Shown here: positions 18,794 through 28,483 of the stretch, piece by piece | How the letters are laid out: each line of letters begins with the position of its first letter | How positions within the stretch are numbered: the first letter of the stretch is position 1 | Assembly (NCBI GenBank): GCA_036734385.1 | Contig: DAIMYQ010000005.1 | Span: 1-64,000 of the forward strand | Source of the DNA: JAAYPI01 sp036734385 | GTDB taxonomy: Bacteria > Bacteroidota > Bacteroidia > Bacteroidales > Paludibacteraceae | Direction: 5' to 3' | Length of the DNA: 64,000 nt | Notes under the pieces: generated by a model | The model's database searches: none | The model's input: the letters and a program-made list of their open reading frames with translations, nothing else | Told to the model about the DNA's origin: nothing | Translations under genes and position numbers: made by a program

Positions 18794-20632
18794 ATGAAAA
18801 AATTCTTCGTCCTATTAAAACGTTTCATTCCTCCTTACAAAAAGTATGTGGTTCTGAATCTTTTATTTAACTTACTAACGACAGCTTTCAGTTTATTTTC
18901 ATTTGCACTTATTATTCCAATCTTGGAAATTTTGTTCAAAACAAACCCTGAAGTATATGTGCTTAAAAGCACAGCAGGTGTACCTCTTAACGGACTATTA
19001 AACGTTTGGAAAAACAATATGTACTATTACATCTCGGATTTCATTCAACAAAATGGATCACTTACAATATTACTCATTCTATCTGCTTTTCTTATCTTAA
19101 TGACTTTCTTAAAAGTAGCGACGGCTTATCTTAGTAGCTATTTTATGATACATATTCGCATGGGTGTATTAAGAGACTTACGAAATATGATTTTCAAGAA
19201 AATAATCAATTTGCCTATCGGTTTTTTTAATGAAGAAAGAAAGGGTGATATTATGTCTCGTATGACAATGGACGTTAATGAGGTTGAAGTTTCCATCATG
19301 AGTTCTTTAGACCTAATATTCAAGAATCCTTTAATGATCTTGATTTACCTTATCGTAATGTTTACTATAAGTTGGGAATTAACAACCTTTGTGCTTGTGC
19401 TTTTACCAATAAGCGGCTTTTTTATTGGACAAGTCGGAAAATCATTAAAGAAAAAATCATTCGAAGGCTCCATACTAACGGGTGAATTGACTTCTCAAAT
19501 AGAAGAATCTTTAGGTGGATTACGTGTCATAAAAGCGTTCAATGCAGAGAAAAAAATCATATCTCGTTTTGAAATACTAAACGAAAAAATCAGAAAAACA
19601 TTAAATAAAATTAATAGCCGATATCTTATGGCTCATCCCATGAGCGAGCTCATGGGTACCGCAATCATAGCCATCGTGTTATGTTATGGAGGTAATCTTA
19701 TTTTAACGGATAATGCTAATGCCCTCAATGCTTCGGTATTTATCTATTATATCGTTATTTTTTATAGCATAATCAATCCAGTCAAAGAACTATCAAAAGC
19801 AGCCTATGGCGTGCAAAAAGGTATGGCTTCTTTAGACAGAATTGACAAAATATTAAAGACAGAAAATCCACTTACCTCAAAAAAAGATGCAGAAGTTATC
19901 AACTCTTTTAATGATAAAATAGAATATAAAAACGTTAGTTTCAAATACAAAAATAATTGGGTTCTGAAAGATATCAACCTGACTGTAAAAAAAGGTAAAA
20001 CCATCGCATTGGTCGGTCAATCAGGTTCAGGAAAATCAACTCTGGTAGATTTACTGCCACGTTACTGGGATGTAATAAAAGGTGAAATATTAATTGATAA
20101 CAAAGATATCCGTAATATTAGTATGCACAGTTTACGTGGACTAATGGGTAACGTAAATCAGGAAGCTATTTTGTTTAATGACACATTCTATAACAATATT
20201 GCTTTTGGAGTTGAAAATACGACACTGGAAGATGTGATTGCCGCTGCAAAAATTGCAAACGCTCATGACTTTATTTCTGCAACAGAAAATGGTTATGAAA
20301 CAAACATCGGAGATAGAGGAAGTAAACTTTCCGGCGGACAAAGACAACGTGTAAGCATTGCTAGAGCTATATTAAAAAACCCTCCTATATTGATTTTGGA
20401 TGAAGCCACATCTGCCCTTGACACAGAATCAGAAAAACTGGTTCAGGAGGCATTAGAGAATTTAATGAAGAACAGGACAACCATCGTTATTGCTCACCGT
20501 CTTTCTACTATAAAAAATGCAGATGAAATTTGTGTTCTAATGGAAGGTCAAATAATTGAAAGAGGAAATCACGAGGAATTGTTGAAATTAAACGGCGTTT
20601 ACAAAAAATTACAGGAAACGCAGGCTTTGTAG
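18794..20632 (+). CDS. MsbA-like ABC exporter (fused permease-ATPase)
   Basis: This 612-residue half-transporter has an N-terminal six-helix exporter domain (about 1-330) and a C-terminal nucleotide-binding domain. The latter has Walker A GQSGSGKST near 409-417, signature LSGGQRQRVSIARA near 512, Walker B ILILDEATSALD near 534 and the H-loop IVIAHRLS. It would act as a homodimer exporting a lipid or other amphipathic substrate; MsbA-like lipid A-core flipping is possible but not provable here. Its stop codon directly abuts that of the convergent GGGP-synthase gene. Confidence 0.9.
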   Translation: MKKFFVLLKRFIPPYKKYVVLNLLFNLLTTAFSLFSFALIIPILEILFKTNPEVYVLKSTAGVPLNGLLNVWKNNMYYYISDFIQQNGSLTILLILSAFLILMTFLKVATAYLSSYFMIHIRMGVLRDLRNMIFKKIINLPIGFFNEERKGDIMSRMTMDVNEVEVSIMSSLDLIFKNPLMILIYLIVMFTISWELTTFVLVLLPISGFFIGQVGKSLKKKSFEGSILTGELTSQIEESLGGLRVIKAFNAEKKIISRFEILNEKIRKTLNKINSRYLMAHPMSELMGTAIIAIVLCYGGNLILTDNANALNASVFIYYIVIFYSIINPVKELSKAAYGVQKGMASLDRIDKILKTENPLTSKKDAEVINSFNDKIEYKNVSFKYKNNWVLKDINLTVKKGKTIALVGQSGSGKSTLVDLLPRYWDVIKGEILIDNKDIRNISMHSLRGLMGNVNQEAILFNDTFYNNIAFGVENTTLEDVIAAAKIANAHDFISATENGYETNIGDRGSKLSGGQRQRVSIARAILKNPPILILDEATSALDTESEKLVQEALENLMKNRTTIVIAHRLSTIKNADEICVLMEGQIIERGNHEELLKLNGVYKKLQETQAL

Positions 20633-21358
20633 TTATTTACAAACCTCTATCAACTCTTTTATAAAGTTTACGTTGCTCTCAAGGGCGTTGCCCACGACAA
20701 CCATATCCGCCCCAGCAGAAAAAGCATTTTCAACATCTTTTTTGGTCTTCAAACCACCTCCCACTATCAATGGAATAGAAATACTATTTTTTACAGCTCG
20801 TATCATATCCATTGGTACGGGTCTTTTAGCACCGCTTCCCCCTTCCAAATAGATTAGCTTATTACCCATATATTGACCAGCTAGAGCTGTTGATACGGCA
20901 ATTTCTATGTCTTTACGGGAAATCGGTTGCGTATGACTGGCACGTTCTACCGCAGTTATTTCTCCACTTTCAATAAGCAAATAAGCAGTAGGAACAACTT
21001 CAATGGCGGATTTTTTTATATTTAAGGCAGCCTTTACATGCTGACCAATCAAATAATCGGCATTACGACCGGATAATAAAGAAAGAAACAGCAAGGCATC
21101 TGCCTGAGGAGAAAATTGAGCAGCATTACCCGGAAACAAAACGATAGGAATATTCAACGAAGCTTTTAACTGCTTTATGCAATCATCCAACGATTTATAA
21201 ACAAAACTGCCACCAACAAAAATATAATCAGGTGTATATTGCTGCAACAAAGCAATAAACCCTGACAAACTCTCTTGCGATTGTTTATCAGGGTCAATAA
21301 GTATTGCAAGTTGTTTTCTTTCAGCAGTTTTATTTTCAATAACCGTTTCGTAAAACAC
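20633..21358 (-). CDS. geranylgeranylglyceryl phosphate synthase family protein (GTG start)
   Basis: This 241-residue TIM-barrel prenyltransferase of the PcrB/GGGPS family has ILIDPDKQ near 18-25, FVGGS, VVPTAYLLIESG, the phosphate-binding YLEGGSGA and VGGGLKTKKD. Archaeal GGGPS makes the first ether bond of archaeal lipids from G1P and GGPP. Bacteroidota carry homologues, some shown in vitro to use GGPP, whose cell role is unclear. The start is GTG at 21358, as no upstream or nearby ATG fits; it lies 6 nt after the glgB stop. Confidence 0.87.
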   Translation of the reverse strand: MFYETVIENKTAERKQLAILIDPDKQSQESLSGFIALLQQYTPDYIFVGGSFVYKSLDDCIKQLKASLNIPIVLFPGNAAQFSPQADALLFLSLLSGRNADYLIGQHVKAALNIKKSAIEVVPTAYLLIESGEITAVERASHTQPISRKDIEIAVSTALAGQYMGNKLIYLEGGSGAKRPVPMDMIRAVKNSISIPLIVGGGLKTKKDVENAFSAGADMVVVGNALESNVNFIKELIEVCK

Positions 21359-21364
21359 AGCTTA

Positions 21365-23374
21365 TTATTTTTTGATACGTCTTAATACCATTGCAGTACG
21401 AGAAGGAAGATATAATTTAATCCATTCTTTTTCTTCTCCCTTTACATTGGTTGGCATAGTAAAATGATGAATACTGTCATCCGACAGACCAAAACCGCCA
21501 AACTCTTTGGCATCTGTATTTAAAATAACCTCATATTCTCCTTTTTCAACCAACATTCCATAATCAGTAAAAGAGTTATATGGGTGAAAATTAAAAACAA
21601 ACAGCAAATCATCACCTCTACCATAGGAAACCACTTGGTCTCCGGAATTGTCCCAATACTTGTAAATGGTGGATTCTTGAAACTTCTTTTTAGAAGAAAT
21701 CACATCAAGCATATTTTTATCAAAAAGAGCTAATCCTTGGTACAAATAGTTAGGGTTATCGACTAAACTCCACTGGCGACGTGCATATTTATATGACCAA
21801 CCGTTTCCTTGTCTTGGAAAATCAATCCATTCCGGATGTCCAAACTCATTTCCCATAAAATTTAAATAACCTCCGTTTATAGTACTTGCTGTAAATAAAC
21901 GAATCATTTTATGTAATGCAATTCCCCTATCAACAATATAAGTAGTATCACCCTTTTGCATATGCCAATACATATCGGCATCTATCAATCTGAATATAAT
22001 TGTTTTATCTCCCACTAAAGCTTGATCATGACTCTCAGCATAACTAATTGTTTTTTCGCTGAACCTGCGGTTGGTTAGTTCCCAAAACAAATGACCCGGT
22101 TTCCAATTTTCGTCGGTATATTCCTTTATATATTTAATCCACAAATCAGGAATTCCCATTGCCATACGATAATCAAACCCAATACCTCCATCCTCAAATC
22201 TATTGGCTAAACCAGGCATCCCACTCACTTCTTCGGCTATAGAAATTGCATTGGGATTGATTTCATGAATAAGTTTGTTTGCCAAAGTTAAGTAACAAAT
22301 GGCATCACCATCCTGATTCATATTGTAATAATCAGCATACCCACTAAAAGATTCACCCAATCCGTGACTGAGGTATAACATAGATGTTACACCATCAAAA
22401 CGGAATCCGTCAAATTTATACTCTTCCATCCAAAATTTACAATTGGACAATAAAAAGTGTAACACTTCATTTTTACCATAGTTAAAACATAAAGAATCCC
22501 AAGCCGGATGCTCACGACGAGGCCCATCATGAAAATATTGATAACCTGTGCCATCGAAACGCGCCAAACCTTCTACTTCATTTTTTACCGCATGAGAATG
22601 AACAATATCCATGATAACCGCTATTCCCATTTTATGTGCGGCATCAATTAACTCCTTAAGTTCTTCGGGAGTTCCAAAACGAGAAGAAGCTGAAAAAAAG
22701 CTGGAAACATGATAACCAAAAGATCCGTAGTAAGGATGCTCCTGTATCGCCATAATCTGAATACAATTATAACCTGCTTTCTTTATACGAGGCAAAACAT
22801 TCATTCTGAATTCAGTGTAAGAACCAACCTTTTCTTCTTCAGTTGCCATTCCTATATGACACTCGTAAATTAACAAAGGGTCAACACTGGGAACAAAATG
22901 TTCTATTTCAAATTTATACTTTTTTACCGGATTCCAAACCTGTGCACTGAAAATCTTGGTATACTCATCCTGTACGACTCTACGCACCCAAGCAGGAATA
23001 CGTTCTCCACACCCGCCATTCCAACAAACAAACAACTTGTAAAGTTGTTCATGTTTAATAGCATCTTCGGTGAAAACTCCCTCCCAAATACCATTGGGTA
23101 ATGACTTCAACCTATATTCTTCTTTGGGCCGCCAATTATTAAAATCACCTATTAAGAAAACTTCTGTAGCATTTGGAGCCCATTCTCTAATTACCCAACC
23201 TTCAGAAACTTTATGCAACCCGAAATACAAATAGCCCGAAGCAAAATCAGACAATGTTTGTGTTCCTTGAGTAATTACTTGCTCTTTATATAAAGCATAT
23301 TCGTATCTTCCTTCAATGGCATTTTCGTAGGGCTGTAGCCATGGATCATTTTGTACAATTTTTAATTTTCCCAT
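21365..23374 (-). CDS. glgB: 1,4-alpha-glucan branching enzyme
   Basis: This 669-residue GH13 enzyme introduces alpha-1,6 branches into glycogen. It has an N-terminal CBM48 domain (about 40-140, with VFLIGDFNNW), a catalytic barrel with the nucleophile region DGFRFDGVTSM (about 324-334), the acid/base region AEEVSGMP and the ESHDQAL substrate-binding region, and a C-terminal beta domain. It resembles the eukaryote/Bacteroidota branching enzymes in size. No other clear catalytic glycogen-synthesis gene is adjacent. Confidence 0.95.
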   Translation of the reverse strand: MGKLKIVQNDPWLQPYENAIEGRYEYALYKEQVITQGTQTLSDFASGYLYFGLHKVSEGWVIREWAPNATEVFLIGDFNNWRPKEEYRLKSLPNGIWEGVFTEDAIKHEQLYKLFVCWNGGCGERIPAWVRRVVQDEYTKIFSAQVWNPVKKYKFEIEHFVPSVDPLLIYECHIGMATEEEKVGSYTEFRMNVLPRIKKAGYNCIQIMAIQEHPYYGSFGYHVSSFFSASSRFGTPEELKELIDAAHKMGIAVIMDIVHSHAVKNEVEGLARFDGTGYQYFHDGPRREHPAWDSLCFNYGKNEVLHFLLSNCKFWMEEYKFDGFRFDGVTSMLYLSHGLGESFSGYADYYNMNQDGDAICYLTLANKLIHEINPNAISIAEEVSGMPGLANRFEDGGIGFDYRMAMGIPDLWIKYIKEYTDENWKPGHLFWELTNRRFSEKTISYAESHDQALVGDKTIIFRLIDADMYWHMQKGDTTYIVDRGIALHKMIRLFTASTINGGYLNFMGNEFGHPEWIDFPRQGNGWSYKYARRQWSLVDNPNYLYQGLALFDKNMLDVISSKKKFQESTIYKYWDNSGDQVVSYGRGDDLLFVFNFHPYNSFTDYGMLVEKGEYEVILNTDAKEFGGFGLSDDSIHHFTMPTNVKGEEKEWIKLYLPSRTAMVLRRIKK

Positions 23375-23416
23375 GAAAAATTATAGTTTTTGTCTTTCTC
23401 GGTAAAAATATCCTAA

Positions 23417-23446
23417 CAAAGATAGCTGATTTAACTAGAACAGCAA
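23417..23446 (-). promoter_or_regulatory. glgB promoter
   Basis: On the minus strand TTG at 23446-23444, a 19-nt spacer and TATCTTTG at 23424-23417 fit the Bacteroidota -33/-7 consensus, about 43 nt before glgB. Confidence 0.6.
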
Positions 23447-23560
23447 CAAGTAAAACATTTTTTTTACCATTTCTTAATGCATTACGTTCTTAAAAATTAC
23501 AGCTACCCCTTTCGATTGTGGTTTAAGCAGCCCTCTAGCATTATATCTCTAAATTAGCTT

Positions 23561-23590
23561 TAAATAAAAAAGCGTCCAAATAGACGCTTT
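23561..23590 (-). terminator. terminator of the DUF4301 gene
   Basis: An 8-bp stem, AAAGCGTC (23569-23576) with GACGCTTT (23583-23590), has a 6-nt loop and is followed on the minus strand by a T-rich tract. Confidence 0.85.
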
Positions 23591-23597
23591 CAAATAA

Positions 23598-25187
23598 TTA
23601 TTGATTTTGATGTTCATACCGCAACAAATCGTTGATTGTTTTTACCGGATTGAATGTTTTTACCGGAACTTCTATGAAAATCGTATTCCAATTAGCCATT
23701 CCACCATTCCACAATCCGGGAAAATCAAGCCTGCGAACCTCTACTCCATTAATTATCTTTTTAGACAACATACAAGCTTTTTTATCTACATATTTTGTCA
23801 AATCAAATTTTTTGCCCTTATAATCAACCAAGGAACAGACAATATCTACAGGATTGAAGTGTGTGGCTTTATCAAATAAAGCCAAATTTTCAGAGCTATT
23901 ATTCACTTGATAGAACTCTACAATTTGGAGGGAAACGGTTCCATCTTCGTTTTTTACCCAAAAAGGCTCACCTCCGTGTTCTTCTTCCTTTTTTACCATA
24001 CCACAAACACGCAATGGACGGTTTAATTTTTGTTTTAGGTAAACAAGTTGTTCTTCTCGTTCTAATTTCAGAATATTAGGGTGTTTTACATTGAGGTCAT
24101 TTTCGACAAAATTGACTATTTCAATCAGTTTATCACTTGCCAAATCGCCTTTATCAATCAATTTGATATATTTAGTGATTTTCTTTTGTGTATCGATTAA
24201 AATTCCTCCAAGCATCTTTTTATAGTGTGAGGTCATTTTCTTCATAGCATCAGGAACAACATTGTCTATATTTTTGATAAATACAATATCTGCTTGTATG
24301 CCATTCAAATTATCTATCAAAGCACCATGACCGGAAGTACGAAAAACGACTTTACCATTCTCATCGCGATATAACTCGTTATTTTCTGTAAGCATTACGG
24401 TATCGGTAGAAGTTTTTTGATTAGAAAGAATTACTTCAAAATCAACACCTAATTTTTTCTCAATCGGCTCTTTAAATTCTCGGATATAATCTTCAATAAT
24501 TTCCTTATGCTCTTGATTAACAGTAAAATGAACATTAACAGCCCCTTTTTTCAGTCCCGAAACCATGGCACTTTCCACTAAATTTTCTTGTATAGGAGTT
24601 CGCGTATTTTCAAATGAATTGTAGTACCTTGCTAATTTCTTAGGTAAGTATTTACGAATAGCAGCAAACTTCTTCGATTTGTCAGTATGAAATTTGAACA
24701 GAGCATTAGGAAGACTACTATAATTTGCTCCTTTATCGGTAAGCATATACTCCAGTATCAGCTTATATTGCTTCTCTTCTATAAGATCTTGAATATCCTT
24801 TTTTTCCTTTTCTACACAAATAAGATTCAGTTCACCATAAAAAGCAAAACTAGAAAGGTGTTTAAAAAAGTTTTTTTCACAATTTGTTTGAGGTTCAGAG
24901 TAATCGGCATCCCAAAAATTATATAAACTCCTAAACAAACGACTCGCCGTTCCCGACGCAGGGATGAAATGGACTACTTGCTTTCCTTTTTCTAAAAAAG
25001 AATTCCACAAAGAAACATACGACTCTTCTTCCTTTTCTTCAAGAACAGAAATACCATCATCAAGAGTAGCAATTCGTTGAATATCAATAACAGAAACTCC
25101 TTTTTGTAAAATAGAAAGTTGCTTTTTTATAAAATCTACAGAAATTTCTTTTTCTTCAAACGAGGCCAAATCATCCGGACTATACAT
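23598..25187 (-). CDS. DUF4301 family protein
   Basis: This 529-residue soluble protein is of the DUF4301 family found in Bacteroidota. An SGTASRLFRSLY segment near residue 78 resembles the glycine-rich nucleotide-binding loop of sugar nucleotidyltransferases, and RTSGHGALIDNLN near 283 resembles the downstream substrate loop. A nucleotidyltransferase-like fold is therefore plausible, but the substrate is unknown. The gene is monocistronic, with its own promoter and terminator. Confidence 0.82.
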   Translation of the reverse strand: MYSPDDLASFEEKEISVDFIKKQLSILQKGVSVIDIQRIATLDDGISVLEEKEEESYVSLWNSFLEKGKQVVHFIPASGTASRLFRSLYNFWDADYSEPQTNCEKNFFKHLSSFAFYGELNLICVEKEKKDIQDLIEEKQYKLILEYMLTDKGANYSSLPNALFKFHTDKSKKFAAIRKYLPKKLARYYNSFENTRTPIQENLVESAMVSGLKKGAVNVHFTVNQEHKEIIEDYIREFKEPIEKKLGVDFEVILSNQKTSTDTVMLTENNELYRDENGKVVFRTSGHGALIDNLNGIQADIVFIKNIDNVVPDAMKKMTSHYKKMLGGILIDTQKKITKYIKLIDKGDLASDKLIEIVNFVENDLNVKHPNILKLEREEQLVYLKQKLNRPLRVCGMVKKEEEHGGEPFWVKNEDGTVSLQIVEFYQVNNSSENLALFDKATHFNPVDIVCSLVDYKGKKFDLTKYVDKKACMLSKKIINGVEVRRLDFPGLWNGGMANWNTIFIEVPVKTFNPVKTINDLLRYEHQNQ

Positions 25188-25213
25188 CTCACATCTTTTA
25201 GTTTAACGAAGAG

Positions 25214-25244
25214 CAAAGTTACATAATATTACTCATAGTTCAAA
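25214..25244 (-). promoter_or_regulatory. promoter of the DUF4301 gene
   Basis: On the minus strand TTTG (25244-25241), a 19-nt spacer and TAACTTTG (25221-25214) give a full match to the Bacteroidota promoter consensus, 27 nt before the ATG. Confidence 0.7.
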
Positions 25245-25272
25245 AATAAAGTTATTAACTTTTACCCATTTA

Positions 25273-25304
25273 TTGTGGTAAATAGAGAGTTTGTCGTATT
25301 TTTG
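25273..25304 (+). promoter_or_regulatory. promoter of the radical SAM gene
   Basis: TTG at 25273-25275, a 21-nt spacer and TATTTTTG at 25297-25304 fit the consensus, with the ATG at 25338. It lies close beside the divergent DUF4301 promoter. Confidence 0.6.
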
Positions 25305-25337
25305 CAAAGAGAAAACCAGTAAGAAATTTGTGCCAAA

Positions 25338-26264
25338 ATGACAACAAAAAGGTATTTTGATTATCCTCTGTTTATGAAATCTTTTTTTAATGAACGAGTA
25401 CAAAAAATATCGGTTCATGCCGGTCTTACTTGCCCCAATAGGGATGGAACAAAAGGAACTGAAGGTTGTACATTTTGCAATAATGAATCTTTTAGTCCGA
25501 AATATTGCCAAAGCGAAAAAAGTATTACTCAGCAAATAGAAGAAGGCATCGAATTTTTTGGCAAAAAACACCAAGCTCAAAAATACATTGCTTATTTTCA
25601 ATCATATACAAACACGTATGGTGACTTCAACCGTATCAAAGAAATGTATGAGGAAGCCCTAAAATATCCGAATATGATTGGATTAGCCATAGGCACACGA
25701 CCAGATTGCATATCAGAAGAAATATTAGACTATTTGTCCGAATTAAACAAAAAATATTTTATTTTGGTAGAATACGGCATAGAAAGTACTAATAACGACA
25801 CATTACGCTCTATCAATAGAGGGCACACTTATGAAGATAGTATTGCAGCCATTTTAGGCACTCACAAAAAAGGAATTCTGGTAGCCGGACATATCATTAT
25901 GGGCTTACCAAACGAAAACAGAGACCTAATTTTAGGTCATGCTAAGAAGATAGCTAAACTGCCCTTGTCTCTACTAAAATTGCATCAACTACAAGTCATA
26001 AAAGGCACCCAATTGGCAAAACAGTATGCACAAGATAATAGCATTATTCAACTTCTCTCGTTGGATGAATACATTGATTTGTGCATTGATTTCATGGAAC
26101 TGTTACCCCCTACAATGGCCATAGAACGATTCGTTTCACAAACACCCGCAGAATTCAAAATAGCCCCCAATTGGGGAGTGAAAAATCATGAATTTACAGC
26201 AAAAATTGACAAACGGCTAAAAGAACGTGACACTTTTCAGGGCAAATTATACATTGCCGAGTAA
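25338..26264 (+). CDS. TIGR01212 (YhcC) family radical SAM protein
   Basis: This 308-residue protein has an unusual radical SAM cluster motif, with cysteines at 32, 44 and 47 (CPNRDGTKGTEGCTFC, a CX11CX2C spacing), which is diagnostic for the TIGR01212/YhcC group. The barrel segments IGTRPDCISEEILDYLSEL and VEYGIESTNNDTLRSINRGH follow. Family members resemble the elongator Elp3-type radical SAM domain, but their substrate is not known. It converges on trpA with 8 nt between stops. Confidence 0.9.
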   Translation: MTTKRYFDYPLFMKSFFNERVQKISVHAGLTCPNRDGTKGTEGCTFCNNESFSPKYCQSEKSITQQIEEGIEFFGKKHQAQKYIAYFQSYTNTYGDFNRIKEMYEEALKYPNMIGLAIGTRPDCISEEILDYLSELNKKYFILVEYGIESTNNDTLRSINRGHTYEDSIAAILGTHKKGILVAGHIIMGLPNENRDLILGHAKKIAKLPLSLLKLHQLQVIKGTQLAKQYAQDNSIIQLLSLDEYIDLCIDFMELLPPTMAIERFVSQTPAEFKIAPNWGVKNHEFTAKIDKRLKERDTFQGKLYIAE

Positions 26265-26272
26265 CACAAAAC

Positions 26273-27046
26273 TTACCCTTTTATTTTTTTCAACAACATG
26301 TTGACAGCTTCTTTTATCGTTTTGTGCTCTTGCAAACTCTTAATAAATTCGCTACCCACTATGGCTCCGTTAGCATATGCACAAGCAGCTTGAAACGTTT
26401 CCTTATTTGAAACACCAAAACCCACCATCAAAGGATTTTTCAATTTCATGTCAGCTATTCTTTTGAAGTATATTTGTTTTTCATTGTTAAATGATGATTG
26501 ACTTCCCGTTGTAGCAGCAGAAGAAACCATATAAACAAACCCGGAGCTAACTGCATCTATTTGACGAACACGTTCTTCAGACGTTTCGGGTGTGATTAAC
26601 AAAATAAATCTCAAACCGTATTTTTCTATCATCGGTTTAAATTCTTCCATGTACACATCTAACGGAATGTCAGGAATAATAAATCCATCAATACCAATTT
26701 CAACAGCTTTACGACATAGGTTTTCAAATCCATACTGCATGGCTGTATTTAAATACCCCATCAAAATTAAAGGAATATGGACATCTTTACGTATATTTTT
26801 GAGTTGCTCAAATAATATTTTCTGGGAAATACCATTGTTTAACGCTATTTGGCTACTATTCTGAATAACAGGTCCATCAGCCATAGGATCTGAATACGGT
26901 ATCCCTATTTCTATCATATCAACACCCTCTTCCTGGAGAGTTTTAATAATTTCGACCGAATCGTTTAATTTTGGAAAACCGGCGGTAAAATATACCGAAA
27001 AAATATCTTTCTTTTTATTTGAAAACAACTGTTCTATTCTGTCCAT
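26273..27046 (-). CDS. trpA: tryptophan synthase alpha chain
   Basis: This 257-residue TIM barrel cleaves indole-3-glycerol phosphate to indole, which passes to TrpB. The catalytic glutamate is in DMIEIGIPYSDPMADGP, and the catalytic aspartate lies in the GFIIPDIPL segment. The phosphate-binding VGFGVSNKE is visible. It is the last gene of the operon, 19 nt after trpF. Confidence 0.97.
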   Translation of the reverse strand: MDRIEQLFSNKKKDIFSVYFTAGFPKLNDSVEIIKTLQEEGVDMIEIGIPYSDPMADGPVIQNSSQIALNNGISQKILFEQLKNIRKDVHIPLILMGYLNTAMQYGFENLCRKAVEIGIDGFIIPDIPLDVYMEEFKPMIEKYGLRFILLITPETSEERVRQIDAVSSGFVYMVSSAATTGSQSSFNNEKQIYFKRIADMKLKNPLMVGFGVSNKETFQAACAYANGAIVGSEFIKSLQEHKTIKEAVNMLLKKIKG

Positions 27047-27065
27047 TTTCGTATTTTTTTAATGT

Positions 27066-27686
27066 TTAACTTCTTATTTCTTGTAAAAACTGCCGCAATA
27101 AATTGACATCTTTTTGCCCGGGAGCTGTTTCAAAACGACTATTTATATCTATGGCAAATAACTTATTATGCTGTATTTTTTTGATGGATTGAGCATCTTC
27201 TTTAGTTATTCCTCCACTCAAAATAAAACATGTAACTCCTTTATAATCAGATAATATATCCCAATCAAACTTTTCCCCAGAGCCTCCGTAATATTCCGTT
27301 TTTGTGTCGAATAAAAAATAATCACATACACCTTCATAAGGTTCGGTTTGTGTAAAATCAGAAGGAAATTGAATACTAAAAGCTTTGATTACTTTTACCC
27401 CCATTTTCTGGATTCTTCTGCAAAAATCAGGAGATTCATTTCCATGCAATTGCACAAAATTTAGGTTATAAAACGAAACTATTTTTCTGATTATATTTTC
27501 TTCTTCATTGACAAATACTCCTACTTTTCCTATGTTACCTAAATTTTTAGTCAATGGAATCTGTACGTCGTTCCCTACAAAACGGGGTGATTTTTCGTAG
27601 AATATCATTCCTATAAAATCGGGCGACAAGGCGAGGATTTCAGCTATATTGTCGGGATATTTCATTCCACAAATTTTGACTTTCAT
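27066..27686 (-). CDS. trpF: phosphoribosylanthranilate isomerase
   Basis: This 206-residue TIM barrel has the catalytic cysteine in MKVKICGMKYPDN at the N-terminus and the catalytic aspartate in YFLFDTKTEYYGGSGEKFDW. It catalyses the Amadori rearrangement of PRA to CdRP. It is a separate protein here and not fused to TrpC as in enterobacteria. Confidence 0.96.
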   Translation of the reverse strand: MKVKICGMKYPDNIAEILALSPDFIGMIFYEKSPRFVGNDVQIPLTKNLGNIGKVGVFVNEEENIIRKIVSFYNLNFVQLHGNESPDFCRRIQKMGVKVIKAFSIQFPSDFTQTEPYEGVCDYFLFDTKTEYYGGSGEKFDWDILSDYKGVTCFILSGGITKEDAQSIKKIQHNKLFAIDINSRFETAPGQKDVNLLRQFLQEIRS

Positions 27687-27693
27687 ATTGTTT

Positions 27694-28479
27694 TTATTTA
27701 TTCTCTACCAAAGAAATAAATTGCTGTAATGCTTTTGCCGGATTTTCTTCTTTCATAAAGTTTTCGCCCATTAAAAAACCTTGGTAACCAACTGCCTGTA
27801 AATCTTTTACCACTTGTGGATTAGAAATACCACTTTCACTGATTTTCACAAAATCAGTAGATATTTTATCCGCCAATAAAAAAGACATTTGCATATCAAC
27901 CACAAAATTTTTTAAGTTTCGATTATTAACACCGACGATATCAATATTTTCGCATACATAGGCAAGTTCTTGTTCATTATGAACTTCCAATAAAACTTCC
28001 AACGACAAATCATGAGCTTTTATTGCCAATTGCTTTACTTGTTGGGATGTAAGCACTGCCGCTATAAGCAAAATAACATCTGCTCCCATAGCACGAGCCT
28101 CAAACAATTGGTATTCATCTACAATAAAATCTTTACGCAAAATCGGCACAGAAACGCCGAAACGAGCTACCATTAAATCCTCTTTTGTTCCTCCGAAAAA
28201 AGAATAATCAGTAAGAATAGAAACGCCCGATGCCCCATTGTTTGAATATCCTTTGGTCACCTCAACAGCACTTGCATTTTGGTGTATCCATCCTTTAGAA
28301 GGAGATTTCCGCTTAAATTCAGAAATAATACCTGATGAAGAATGTTTTAAACTGTTTTTGAGGGAAAAAGTTTGACGGGAAAACCCCTTTTCTTTTTCCA
28401 AGTCTGAAATGGATTTTTGTGCCTTGCTTAAAGCTATTTCTTTGCGTTTTTCAGCAATGATTTCATCTAAAATATTCAT
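27694..28479 (-). CDS. trpC: indole-3-glycerol phosphate synthase
   Basis: This 261-residue TIM barrel closes the indole ring of CdRP. Signatures are SEFKRKSPSKGWI near 55-68, VPILRKDFIVDEYQ with its catalytic lysine, and VGVNNRNLKNF. The start MNILDEIIAEKRKE at 28479 is the family N-terminus and lies just after the trpD stop. A longer reading frame from 28599 would overlap trpD and is not supported. Confidence 0.96.
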   Translation of the reverse strand: MNILDEIIAEKRKEIALSKAQKSISDLEKEKGFSRQTFSLKNSLKHSSSGIISEFKRKSPSKGWIHQNASAVEVTKGYSNNGASGVSILTDYSFFGGTKEDLMVARFGVSVPILRKDFIVDEYQLFEARAMGADVILLIAAVLTSQQVKQLAIKAHDLSLEVLLEVHNEQELAYVCENIDIVGVNNRNLKNFVVDMQMSFLLADKISTDFVKISESGISNPQVVKDLQAVGYQGFLMGENFMKEENPAKALQQFISLVENK

Positions 28480-28483
28480 ACAC

